Below, piece by piece: positions 22,413 to 31,513 of a DNA stretch of 46,168 bases (within the stretch, counting starts at the first letter, position 1; the number at the start of each line of letters is the position of its first letter). This DNA is from Cyanophora paradoxa. Taxonomy: Eukaryota > Glaucocystophyceae > Cyanophorales > Cyanophoraceae. The stretch is from the NCBI GenBank assembly GCA_004431415.1, contig QPMI01000234.1, positions 1 through 46,168 of the forward strand. Reading direction: 5' to 3'. Position numbers and translations under genes: made by a program. The notes under the pieces were generated by a model, which saw only the letters and a program-made list of their open reading frames with translations, did not search any database and had not been told where the DNA came from.

Positions 22413-25400
22413 TGAGCATGAGCATGTGTGCATGCCCCAGCACGAAAACGTGAGCGAAATTCGACGATTTGTAATTCTCGATGCCTTGGCACGCGCGCGC
22501 ACTCTGCCCTTGAGAGCTTCGATGGCCTCCGCCGTTCCCTCCGCGCGCAGGGCGCGGGTCGCCCCCCCGTCGACGGACAGCGACTCGACCCCGGACTGCT
22601 CCCGCAGCTTCTCCAGCAGCTGCCGTACGCGTGCGGCGTCGCGCTTCGGTGAGCGCAGGTAATTTCATAGCCATATACATATACTAGTGCTCGCCTCGCC
22701 GCCGCCGCGGATGAGGACGCGGAGGCCGAGCCCCAGCGGGATCTCCTCCGCCCTCCGCGACGTCGATTTGGCCTGCGACACATGTGCGCGTCGACCCGGC
22801 TCTGAGAAATGAGAGGAGCTCGAGTGTGGGGCAGGGCGGACCTGCAGCTGCGCAAGCACGCGCGCGTGTATGGCCGCCGCGGTCGCCTCGCAGGCAGTGT
22901 CGTCACCCGCGAAAATGCGGACCCTGAAATGTGCAACGCGCACATCAAAATCCGAAGTATGATTAATCAGTTGCCACCGGCGAGGGCGCGCCTCTGCACT
23001 GGCGTCCTCTCCCAGCGGACGTGCACGGGCGTCTTGCGGCGAGCAGCGATGTGCGCCTCCACCTGCACATGCGGTGAACTTAGAATTGTAAATTTACTGC
23101 GAGGGGCTTTTGCACAAATAGCCCGCACCGACTGGAGGAAGGCTTTCCCGGTCGGGGAGAGGAGGGCGGCGAGGGCGGCGGAGGGGTCCACGCCGGCGCC
23201 GGGGGGCGGCTCGTACACGCGCCCCGCGCAGATGTGCTCCAGCTCCCTCCGCACAGCCGACACCCGCGTCCTGCAGAGGCGCAAGCTCTAGATCTGTAAA
23301 TTGCAATCTCTGGCCTCTCTGGAAGGAAGAGGGCGCGCATATCATCTCCTACAAGCTTGATCACTGCCGTCGAAACCTTCTCCTTGATCGCGACCTAAGT
23401 GCGCTTTCATTCAGCGAAATACTGATCATGATCATGAGGAATCGAACTCGGCTGGGTGCGCACTAAAACTCCTGGAATCCGCTGGGAGATCGAAGCGACG
23501 CAGGACGCTATGCGGGCCTGGTCGAGACCGGCGTCACGTGTACGACCCAGTGCACGTGTGCATGCGCGCAAACCGCATGGATTTCGAACTAGTACTAGTG
23601 GCCCGGCCGCGTTTTGGCGCGCCGGGGGTGCAAGGGGGGAATCTGGATCTAATGAAAGAGTAGTAGTGGATTGAACATGCACGGGGCAGATATAGATCGA
23701 CCCCGGCCCAGCGCGCGCGGCAGGTTGAAGTAGACAGAGATTATATATGATTGTAAAGAGTAGGAAAGGGCTGTTATGCAGAGGCTGCGATCTAACCGAA
23801 TAAAGAAAAGACTGCACGCAATGATCTCGCTTACTCACTGTTCACGCGCTGCAGCTGCACATGCGCCGCTCTTTGTTATTCGCAACTCGAATGCTCGCGA
23901 TCGGTTTGCCGCTGGTGCGCTCGCAAGAGCTGGTCAGCTCGCAAGACCGCCCGGCGCGAAGGGACAGCGGCCGGGGCGCCAACGAGGTCGGCGCAGCGAT
24001 ACGGCTGCGACCAGAGGCTGGACCGCGAGGAAAAGCTACGCGGTACGGGCCAATGCGGCCCACGGGCTGCGCGTGCTTCGGTGCACGTGCTGCGGTTCAA
24101 GCTTGATGCAGTCAAAAGTAGATCAGGCGGCACGGGTACCGTGCGGCGTACGCGGCGCACTGCGAGGAAGTGGAAATCCAGAGGAGATCGAGCAAGACAG
24201 CTAGGGATAATTTTTAAGAAATTCCGTGCGGCGTACGCGGCGCAGTGCGAGAAAGTGGAAATCTAGAGGAGATCGAGCAAGACAGCTAGGGAGAAGTGGT
24301 TCCATGCAGAACCGCGCAACGAAGAGCAAGGCGTAAGCAACGCACTGCGAGGAAGCCGAAATCTACAGGAGACAGCTAGCTATAGGGAGAACTGGTTCCA
24401 TGCAGAAGGGATAATTTTTAAGAAATTCCGTGCGGCGTACGCGGCGCAGTGCGAGAAAGTGGAAATCTAGAGGAGATCGAGCAAGACAGCTAGGGAGAAG
24501 TGGTTCCATGCAGAACCGCGCAACGAAGAGCAAGGCGTAAGCAACGCACTGCGAGGAAGCCGAAATCTACAGGAGACAGCTAGCTATAGGGAGAACTGGT
24601 TCCATGCAGAACCGCGGAAGGAATTCGAAGACCGGAATGAGAGAGAAGTTGCTTTCCAGGCTTCAGGTCAAGGAAAACTGGTCTTCGCTAGAACCGCGGA
24701 AGGAATTCGAAGATCGGAATGTGAGAGAAGTTGGTTTCCAGGCTTCAAGTCAAGGAAAACTGGTCTTCGCCCTCGAAAACCTTTTTTTGCATGGACGGCC
24801 GCAGCGACAAACACGTGTCGCTGCAAGCGAATTTCCACCCATTTGTTTCCCGCGTTGCAAACTGGACCTCGAAAACGGCCTCATAGAAGAATTTTGGCTG
24901 AAGCGAGGGAACGGGAAGCAAGGGGGGGAAGACCTTCGGTCTTCTTTTCCCCCCTTGCAACAAGTACTGTATATTTGATGCGCCCGAGCACTAGCCGAGC
25001 ACGTACCTTTAATGCGTCGTACACGCGAAGTTGGATTCGCATCTTGAAGACGCTGTCGAGCTTCACTTGCCTGCGAATGCATACGTGCTTCATGAACAAA
25101 AACTAAAAGCATCCAGCATTAGTACTGAGCATGCCGCACAGTTTTTGCGTTCCGAATGTGGCTTTATCGTGAAGATCTTCCACCGCCCTCTTACACAGGT
25201 CGGCGCTCCCGAAGCGCGCGACGGCCCTCCCCACTCTCGTCTTTTCGTTGAACGGAAGCATGACGACTTCCACCTGCGCATGCGCAACGTAAACGCACAC
25301 TTGAATTCGAATTGCGATATATAGCGCTGCACATCGCTGCACATTGCAATTGCGGCTGCCGGATATGCATGATATTAGTTGCAGCGCACCTCCCCGTAGG

Positions 25401-27750
25401 GGCTGAGGAGGGACCGCAGAGCTGCAGCAGCGGTCGCTTCGCTCTCGAATCGAACAACGTCTTGGCTTCCACCACGTGCAACGCGTTCCTGCAGCGTGCG
25501 GGGAAGGCGTAGTGCATTCATTTTAGCTAAAGCGTTTCGAAGGGCCTCCTATTAGCTATAGCTATAAGGTTTCGAAAGGCGTCGTGCGTTCGCATTGCCT
25601 CCAAAACGCGCGCGACGGCGCGCCTGGTACGTGGTCACGGTCTCGACGGCCCCGTACGACTGCATGCGGCGCTTGAGCGCCCGCTGCTCGAAGGCCGCCC
25701 TCCAGCCCGGCGCGGACGACTGCCGCGCCGTGTTCGGGATCTGATGCGCGAATTAATTCAGAATTCCGGAGATATCGATTTCCAGGCCGCGGATATCATC
25801 CAATTAAACATCAATTGGAATGGATGTCGATCGTGGGGCTGCTCGCCTTGAGCTGGATGGTGCGATCGGGACGATTGGCGTTGGGCGCGTCTTGGACGAA
25901 GGCGTACACGTCCGCAGACGAGCCGAACAGCCTGCACCCGCCAGCGAAACCAGCGCGAATTCGTGAAAGCAAAGACGAATCAAATCGATGACAGCGCGGA
26001 TTCATTTTTAGAAGAGCCAACGAAGCACGTACGTATACGAAGCGGAATTCGAAACTCGGATCATGTTTTTCAAGTTTCCGCGGCGTGAACGCGCCTCTTG
26101 GAGCACGCGCTGCTTGCCTTCCGGTGATTCAAATTCCACTGCTCATGATCGCCGTCATGCAAATAAAGACCGCGAATAATAAAGACCGGTGAAATTAAAG
26201 ATGACTCATACATGCGGATCCGGAGCGCACCGAACGCGAGTCCGGAAGGTTGGCCGGTGCACCACGAGAGATTGGCGGCGTGGTCTCCCGTGAAGGCCCC
26301 CGCCGCCGGCTTGGGCGCGTAGCCGCGTACATCGAGGGGCCCCGAGCCGAGTTGCCTGCTCCCGTTGAGCGCTCGCACCGCTCTGCATGCAAAAAAAAAT
26401 CAGGAACAGCACTTCAAATGCGCGAAAATGATTCCTCCTGAATCTGAAGAATCGCAAACCGCTCTGCCTGGTCCCGGGACGAGAAAGAGACTCGGGCGGA
26501 CGTGGAGCCCGCCAGGGAGATCGTGTGCACGGAGACCGCGGCGTCGCGATCGCGCTCGCCTCCGCCTCCACCGGCGGCGCGGGAAGCGAGCGCGCGGATC
26601 TCCTCCGCCGGCGCCCCGGGCGGGAGCCCCGCGATGGCGATGGCGACGAACTCGCCGGCGGGGAGCACGTCGGCGACGGCGCCGCCCGGCCCGACCAGCG
26701 CGCGCGTCCCGCCGACGACGGGCGCCTCCGTCGTCTCCCGCCGGCACTCCTCCCGCGCCGCCTCCACCGCCGCCACGGCGGCCCGCCGCGCGACGTCCAT
26801 CGCCGCGAGCGGAGCCCGGACGCGCAGGGGCGCCCCCGCTGCATCCGGCAGCGGCTCGACGGACGATGCGCCGGACTCCAGACAGAGCCGTGCGAGAGAC
26901 TCTCCGTAACGCTCCCTGATGCGCGAATTAAAAAATCCTATTTGCATGTCGGCGTCGGCGAGGAAAACAAATACTCCGATTAATTATGATGAGCGCATGC
27001 CATAAAATCTCGAAGCGCATGCGCACCGCAAAGCGGAAATAAGGCCGGGACCGACGTTCGGGATGTCGCACGAGAGCATGTGCATGCCCGTTCGGGCCGA
27101 CGTCGACGTCGCACTGGCTGCCTGCTGACCGAACGCATGTTGGGAGCCAGCGCTAGCTGCAGGCTTAGGTACCCTGTGCCCTGCTGCAGCGGCAGCTGCT
27201 GCAGCTGCAGCTGCAGCTGCAGCGCTGCCCGGATCGGCCGCGGCGTCGAGAAACTGTTTCATTGAGCTTGAATGCGCTCCGATGCCAGCTGTACATGTCC
27301 ACGCTGGCTGCAGATCTAGAGCAGGCAATGGCGAGGCGCCTTTCGCGACGTCGACGTTGCGGCCGAGACTCGCAAGGGCGCCGCGGCCGGCATGACTATC
27401 AATCTTGCGCCCGTTTGGATGAGAGAAGTAGCAGTCCGGCCGTCGGCAATCAGCACCAAAGCGGCACTGCGCAGGCGCATACGTATATACACACGCGTGC
27501 ACGTGTACGTGCTCACGTTGCAATTGCACGCGCGCATGCACACCTCGTTATGCATATGTGAGCGTGCGCCGCTTGAGCTCGGGGTCGAGCTTGAAGATCC
27601 CTGCAGCTGACCGCGGCCCCCTGACCGCGTCGCCGGCGCCGGAGCGCGCGCATCGATTTCAGCTGGCACCGCGGCCGCGGGATGCGCGTATCGACAGGAA
27701 GCGCCGTAACGGCACGCTGAACCCCATCGGCAAGGCTGCGGCTGCTGCAT
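21290..27750 (-). CDS. CCCH zinc finger / RRM-like / RBR-type E3 ubiquitin ligase
   Basis: Minus-strand gene with about 20 exons, ATG at 27750, stop TAA at 21290-21292. Order: CCCH finger 1 (CX5CX5CX3H, CRWGSACRYGASCRYAH, about 27732-27682); CCCH finger 2 (CX5CX4CX3H, exon from 27466); a poly-alanine tract; an RRM-like fold across 26915-26470 and 26382-26212, where the join gives AERAVRALNGS; more exons at 25931, 25740, 25488-25390 and 25273-25140 giving a second RRM-like segment (LRSLLSPYGE then VEVVMLPFNEKTRVGRAVARF); helical or RNA-binding-like exons at 23394-22510; then RING1 (CPVCLC, ICGHAYCRECL), IBR (CLSPDC, FDCDVC, YCVQC) and Rcat (CPRC, GCNHMTCARC, FCWLC). The tail VYEHLRAAHGG resembles the end of plant DEAH11/12 RBR proteins, but no helicase is visible. 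Probable role: RNA-linked ubiquitin ligase. Confidence 0.85.
24204..24611. repeat. 204-bp direct repeat, two full copies plus a partial
   Basis: Copy A 24204-24407 and copy B 24408-24611 are essentially identical, each starting gggataatttttaagaaatt and ending ggttccatgcagaa. A partial, more divergent copy of the first part precedes at about 24137-24203. The block lies in the large intron of the RBR gene. Confidence 0.9.
24611..24773. repeat. ~80-bp direct repeat, two copies
   Basis: Directly after the 204-bp repeats, ccgcggaaggaattcgaaga starts two units (about 24611-24692 and 24693-24773) with a few substitutions, each ending in aaaactggtcttcgc. The two repeat families abut and share the boundary atgcagaaccgcg. 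Confidence 0.85.
27186..27223. repeat. (GCTGCA)n tract coding poly-alanine
   Basis: Hexamer repeat of the self-complementary word CTGCAG/CAGCTG within exon 2 of the RBR gene. It encodes a run of about 14 alanines on the minus strand. It could form a hairpin and is likely length-variable. Confidence 0.8.
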
Positions 27751-28216
27751 GGGAGCGCGCTCTTAGCCTGCTTGGGCAGCTTTGTGGCGCGCTGCTCGAG
27801 CTGTCAGATGCTTTCGGTCCAGAATTCGGTCGAAGCCGTCCCGCCGCGTACCCATGGGCCATGGCCAGCTAAAGGGAGCGAACGCGTACGCTGCTGCCCC
27901 CGCGTCATGCACCTAGGGGCACGAAACAGCCAATGACGGCAGGTGACGCCGTGACGTTCGCGTCATGACGTGCGCAGCGGTGCGCTCCGGATCCGGATCC
28001 GGTCGTTGTGTTATCCAGAATCCAGATAAAGGCTCATAATTAAAGCTCAAGGGGACCAGATTCGAATTCCATCGTGAGGCTGTGACTCAGTGACCGTCGC
28101 TGACCGCGGCTGACGTCGACCGAGCCCACGAGGCCCCATGTGCAGGCTACAGTGCAGCAGCCAGATCATCAAGTTGACATCAACTACTAGTAGCTTGGAG
28201 CCTACGCATATGCGTT
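27751..28216. other. Intergenic upstream of the RBR gene
   Basis: Likely contains the minus-strand promoter of the RBR gene. Short direct and palindromic words are seen (gacgtcatgacgt-like near 27958, ggatccggatccgg near 27991, ctgaccgtcgctgaccgcggctgacg near 28088). No supported ORF. Confidence 0.5.
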
Positions 28217-28846
28217 GATTACTGGAGAACCAGAAATATTTAGTGGGCTGCATATTTATAGTACTAAAAATTTTTGAGCGAAGTAACAAAGTTTTATCGC
28301 TCACTAAAGAGGCGGGGAGGGGGGGGGTACCGTTCGAAAAGGCCTGGAGCGCGGGATCCGGAAAGCATGCCGCCCAAGCGTGTAGCTAAGCGCCAGGCGT
28401 CGCCGCCGAGCTCCAGCGATGAAAGGCCGGCCAGCCGAGCAGCCACGCCTTGGCCCGAGGCCGACACGACGACGGTCTATCAGAAGGCGCGGCCGCTGGC
28501 GGGCGCCTGGTCGACGTCGTTCTTTGGCAGAGTAGGCGAGAAGGCGAGCGAGTCGAGCGCACGTCTGCCGGAGAAGCAGATGCCGCCCAGCCGCAGCGCC
28601 GCCGGCGCTGAACTTGTACAGCCGCCCAGCCGCAGATGCTTTCTCGACTTGTACAGTAACGTAACATTGACAGCAGCGATCTGCAGCGGCGGGGGCGCGG
28701 GGGGGGCGGGGGGGGCCTCCGCTGACGCCCCCCTAGGGAGCGGTTTGGCCGGACCTACCAAATATTTCCCGCCCACTAAAATGACCAAAATCGCGAAGTA
28801 CTAATTATTTTCCTGTACTAAATTAACCAGTTCTACAGTATGCGGC
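28217..28846. mobile_element. Candidate short TIR element (MITE-like)
   Basis: The left end reads tactggagaaccag and the right end, read on the minus strand, reads tactgtagaactgg; both continue into an AT-rich stretch containing atttagt, so they form an imperfect terminal inverted repeat of about 25 bases. The word tatgcg flanks both sides and could be a target duplication. The left 44 bases recur in inverted orientation at 40293-40336 with about two mismatches, which suggests a dispersed family. No transposase is seen. The interior holds the ORF at 28368-28803. Confidence 0.45.
28368..28803 (+). CDS. Small hypothetical ORF inside the candidate TIR element
   Basis: ATG-initiated 145-codon frame beginning MPPKRVAKRQASPP, rich in Ser, Pro, Ala and Arg, ending TKMTKIAKY at a TAA stop. 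The N-terminus is basic and could be a nuclear targeting segment, but the composition follows local GC content. A glycine/alanine run near 28686-28722 comes from a G-rich tract. No domain is recognised and it may not be a gene. Confidence 0.25.
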
Positions 28847-29323
28847 CGCCGCTCCGGCGGCTCCGCGATCGCGACGTTCGCTAGCGCGCTGCAACCCGTG
28901 CTGCCGCGGCGCGTGCATGCGCACCGCCCCCGGCGGCCCGGCGCCGGGCCGGCGGCGGCCGGCGCTACCGGTAGCGCGCCCGGCGGCTGCAGCGCTTGCT
29001 GCGATCGCGATCATGCCGACCTTCAGCTTGCGCAGCGCCAGCCGGCCCCTAGGCCTCGGCGGCCGGCGGCCGCCGGGCCGCAGGCTGCAGCTGCACCGTG
29101 GCACCTGCGCAAGAGCCAGCGCGCGGATCCTTCCGCGTGGCTCAGCCTAGTAGCTATCATAGATTCATAGTATAGGTCAGCTGCTGCATCGTCTATCTTT
29201 CGCGCAGCTGCAGCCTGCACTGCCGCAGTGCGGGCCTGCGGCACATACAAACACGCCCAGCCGCTGAGCAGATCCTAGAGTCTCGTTTGCCCTGCAGCTG
29301 CAGGAGATCGAGCGACTGATACC
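28847..29323. other. Intergenic upstream of the CBM20-like gene
   Basis: GC-rich with many palindromic words (gcgatcgcgatc near 28999, ggccggcggccgccgggcc near 29059, ctgcagctgcag near 29290). No supported ORF. The plus-strand promoter of the gene at 29324 should lie here. Confidence 0.5.
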
Positions 29324-31024
29324 ATGTCCACCCTTTTCATTACCTTCGTCGCCGCCGTCGAGCTCGAGGCAGTGCGCACGCATCACCGCGCGCGCACGTC
29401 TAGATCTCACGATAATGACGAGGCAGAGCGCATGCACGCAGGACCCGGAGGACGCGGGCCAAATGCAACGGAGCGAGCCTCGCTGTTTGGCCGTCAGCGG
29501 AAGCGTGAGGGAGCTCGGAAACTGGGACCGTCTGGCGCCGCGACCGATGCAGGCGGCGCGCGAAGACGACGGCGGCAGGCCCTACCGCGCCTGCGAGGTG
29601 TGCTGCTCGAGCTCTAGATCTAGATCTCTGCTCCGCGGCAGCTTTAAATTAAATTTGAAGAAAGCCCATACCAGTCTTCTGCAGCTGCGCTTATATTTAA
29701 TGCAATGTAGCATTCCTTCCGCCTTGCCAGTTATAATTAGCCTGATCGTGACCGACCGTCGGACGCTGCAGGGACTTGGCGGCCGGACGTGCTCTCTTTT
29801 CTACAGGAGGAAAGTGGCAGTCGCCCTGCCCGCGGGGGTGGCCGACGCCGTTTTCCACGGGGAAGGCAAGCCGGCGCCCGTTCCCTGCTGCACATGCGTT
29901 CTACAAAGCACTGCGCGGCAAGCCTCGAAGGGTTTCTCATCGTTCTGCAGGCGCCTGCACCGCGCTGCAGTACAAGTTCCTGAAGCGCAACGCCGAGCTC
30001 GAGAACCTTTACTCGTGCGCAGCTGCAGGGCCGCGCCGGTCGCAGTGCCACCTTTAATTCAATATATTCGACTCGGCGAATTCTTCGAATTCGCTTCTAG
30101 ACTCCCAGGCCTAGGCTTCATGATCATGATCAGCCGACCCCGCCCCTCTTCCCCAGGTTCGAGTTCGAGGCGGAGGAGGCGCGGCGCGTGCACGTCACCC
30201 TGCCGGCCGCCCCCGGGGAGACCGACGGCCGCTGCTTCGAGGTGGAGCTGCCCCCGCAGCCCTTCGGCGTGCCGCCGGCTCAGCCCCTCGAAGTCACCGC
30301 GCGGCCCTTCCGCGACCCGACCCGGGCCCGCGCCCCCTCGAGCTCGCGGGCATGCGCACCCCCGGCTGCCCCTGCTTCCGCCCCCGCCCCGGCCCACGCC
30401 GAGCTCACCGCCGCATCGCTTGCGGCGCTCGACGCGATCGCGAGCGAGGCGGCATCGACCGCCGCTGCGGCGGAAGGCTGGAGGCGGCCCCGCATCGCCG
30501 TCTCTAGCGCCGACGTCGAGCAGGCCGCAGCAGGCCCCGGGGTGCCGCAGGGGCGGGCCCCGATTTCGAGGGCAGGGCCGGGGCCGCTCCCCGTGGGCGC
30601 GCTGGGCCTGCGGGGGCGGCGGCGGCGGGGCTCGGGCTCGAGCGCCGGCTCGCGATCGGGGAGCGCGAAGCTGCCGTCCATCCGCGAGTCGGACGAGGAG
30701 TCGGTGGAGGGGGAGGGGGAGGGGGAGGGGGAGGGGGAGGGCGAGGGGGAGGGCAGCTGCAGAGTGCGCCCCTCCTCCTCCCGCTCGGTCAGCTTCGGCT
30801 TCAGCGCCCTCGACGACCCGGGGTCGCCCCGAGCCCACCCTGCGGCCCCGCGTCCGCCTCCGCAGGAGCGGTCGCCGGCACCGGCGCCCCCCGCGACGTC
30901 GACGTCGACGTCGGCAAGCGGCCGCTTCGAATTCAGATACATCCCTGCATCGGTTTTGCTCACCTCAGCCCGCGCGCTCCTCCCTCGTTCTGCGGTCGCA
31001 ATAGGAGTCGCCGCGTCCATATGA
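29324..31024 (+). CDS. Protein with N-terminal CBM20-like starch-binding domain
   Basis: Start ATG 29324 (MSTLFITFVAAVELE). Exon 1 (29324-29368) ends GAG|GCAGTG and joins exon 2 (29442-29597), giving the CBM20 hallmark LAVSGSVRELGNWD and then APRPMQAA. Further exons near 29810-29870 (VAVALPAGVA) and 29952-30015 (LQYKFLKRNAELE) supply the V-LP and YKF strands of the fold; the exact join before VAVALP is unresolved. The join at TACTC|GTGCGC to the exon at 30165 gives LYSFEFEAEEARRVHVTLP. The remaining ~280 residues are Ala/Pro/Ser-rich with a (Gly-Glu)n run at 30704-30757 and the stop at 31022-31024. CBM20 domains bind alpha-glucans, so a role in starch or storage polysaccharide handling is likely. 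No catalytic domain is present. Confidence 0.65.
30704..30757 (+). repeat. (GGGGGA)n tract coding Gly-Glu repeats
   Basis: Nine or so hexamer units, with one interrupted unit, inside the last exon of the CBM20-like gene. It encodes alternating Gly and Glu. It is a purine-only tract and likely length-variable. Confidence 0.85.
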
Positions 31025-31513
31025 TTTTCGTCTGATCTAGAGCTGAATCTGGATCGCGATCTCGATCGCGATCTCGTTTGCATTTGTTTATGAGAGATTT
31101 AGACTACGTACACCGCGGGGCGAACCCCCCCCGTAGCAAAGGGTAGCGTATCAGTTATTGTGTATGCTATGCACACTAGTTATGCTCGTGCGCGGTATAC
31201 GTAGTGATGCGTGGGCATGCGCAGCTGCAGTATATACGTATCAGTCTAATTTCACATTGGAATTTCAAATTGTTTCCCGCTCGATCGCGAGCATTATCAG
31301 TTTTTCATCCAGTAGACAACCCCTAGGCCCTTGCAATTGCGATGGGCGATATGTGTATGTACGTAAGATTCGGATTCATAATGCGTTTCGCGGCGATGTG
31401 TGATTCAAGCTGAAGCTAACTATTCAATTCCAGCCCTTCCAGTGCCGGCCCTTGCAATAGAGGCCGGCTAGGGTAGAGGGTGCGGAAAATCCCGGACTGG
31501 CCATGGTGGATGG
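31025..31513. other. Intergenic between convergent genes
   Basis: About 490 bases between the stops of the CBM20-like gene (+) and the GEX1 gene (-). The left part has a repeated gcgatctcgatcgcgatctcg palindrome near 31056-31076. No ORF is supported. Confidence 0.6.

Larger units (their letters stand above)
23395..25006 (-). other. Large intron of the RBR gene
   Basis: After the exon ending VYDALK with donor GTACGT at 25006, the next readable exon starts at 23394 after cttag (VAIKEKVSTAVIKLVGDD). The 1.6 kb between holds tandem repeats and no ORF in the style of the gene. An extra small exon inside cannot be ruled out. Confidence 0.5.

Noticed and set aside
24130-24780. Direct repeats resembling a CRISPR array
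   Set aside because: Units are ~204 and ~80 bp, contiguous without unique spacers, in a eukaryotic intron.
21207-27750. A DEAH-box RNA helicase in the RBR gene
   Set aside because: The RBR tail resembles DEAH11/12, but no Walker A, DEAH or HRxGR-type motif was found in any frame of the gene.
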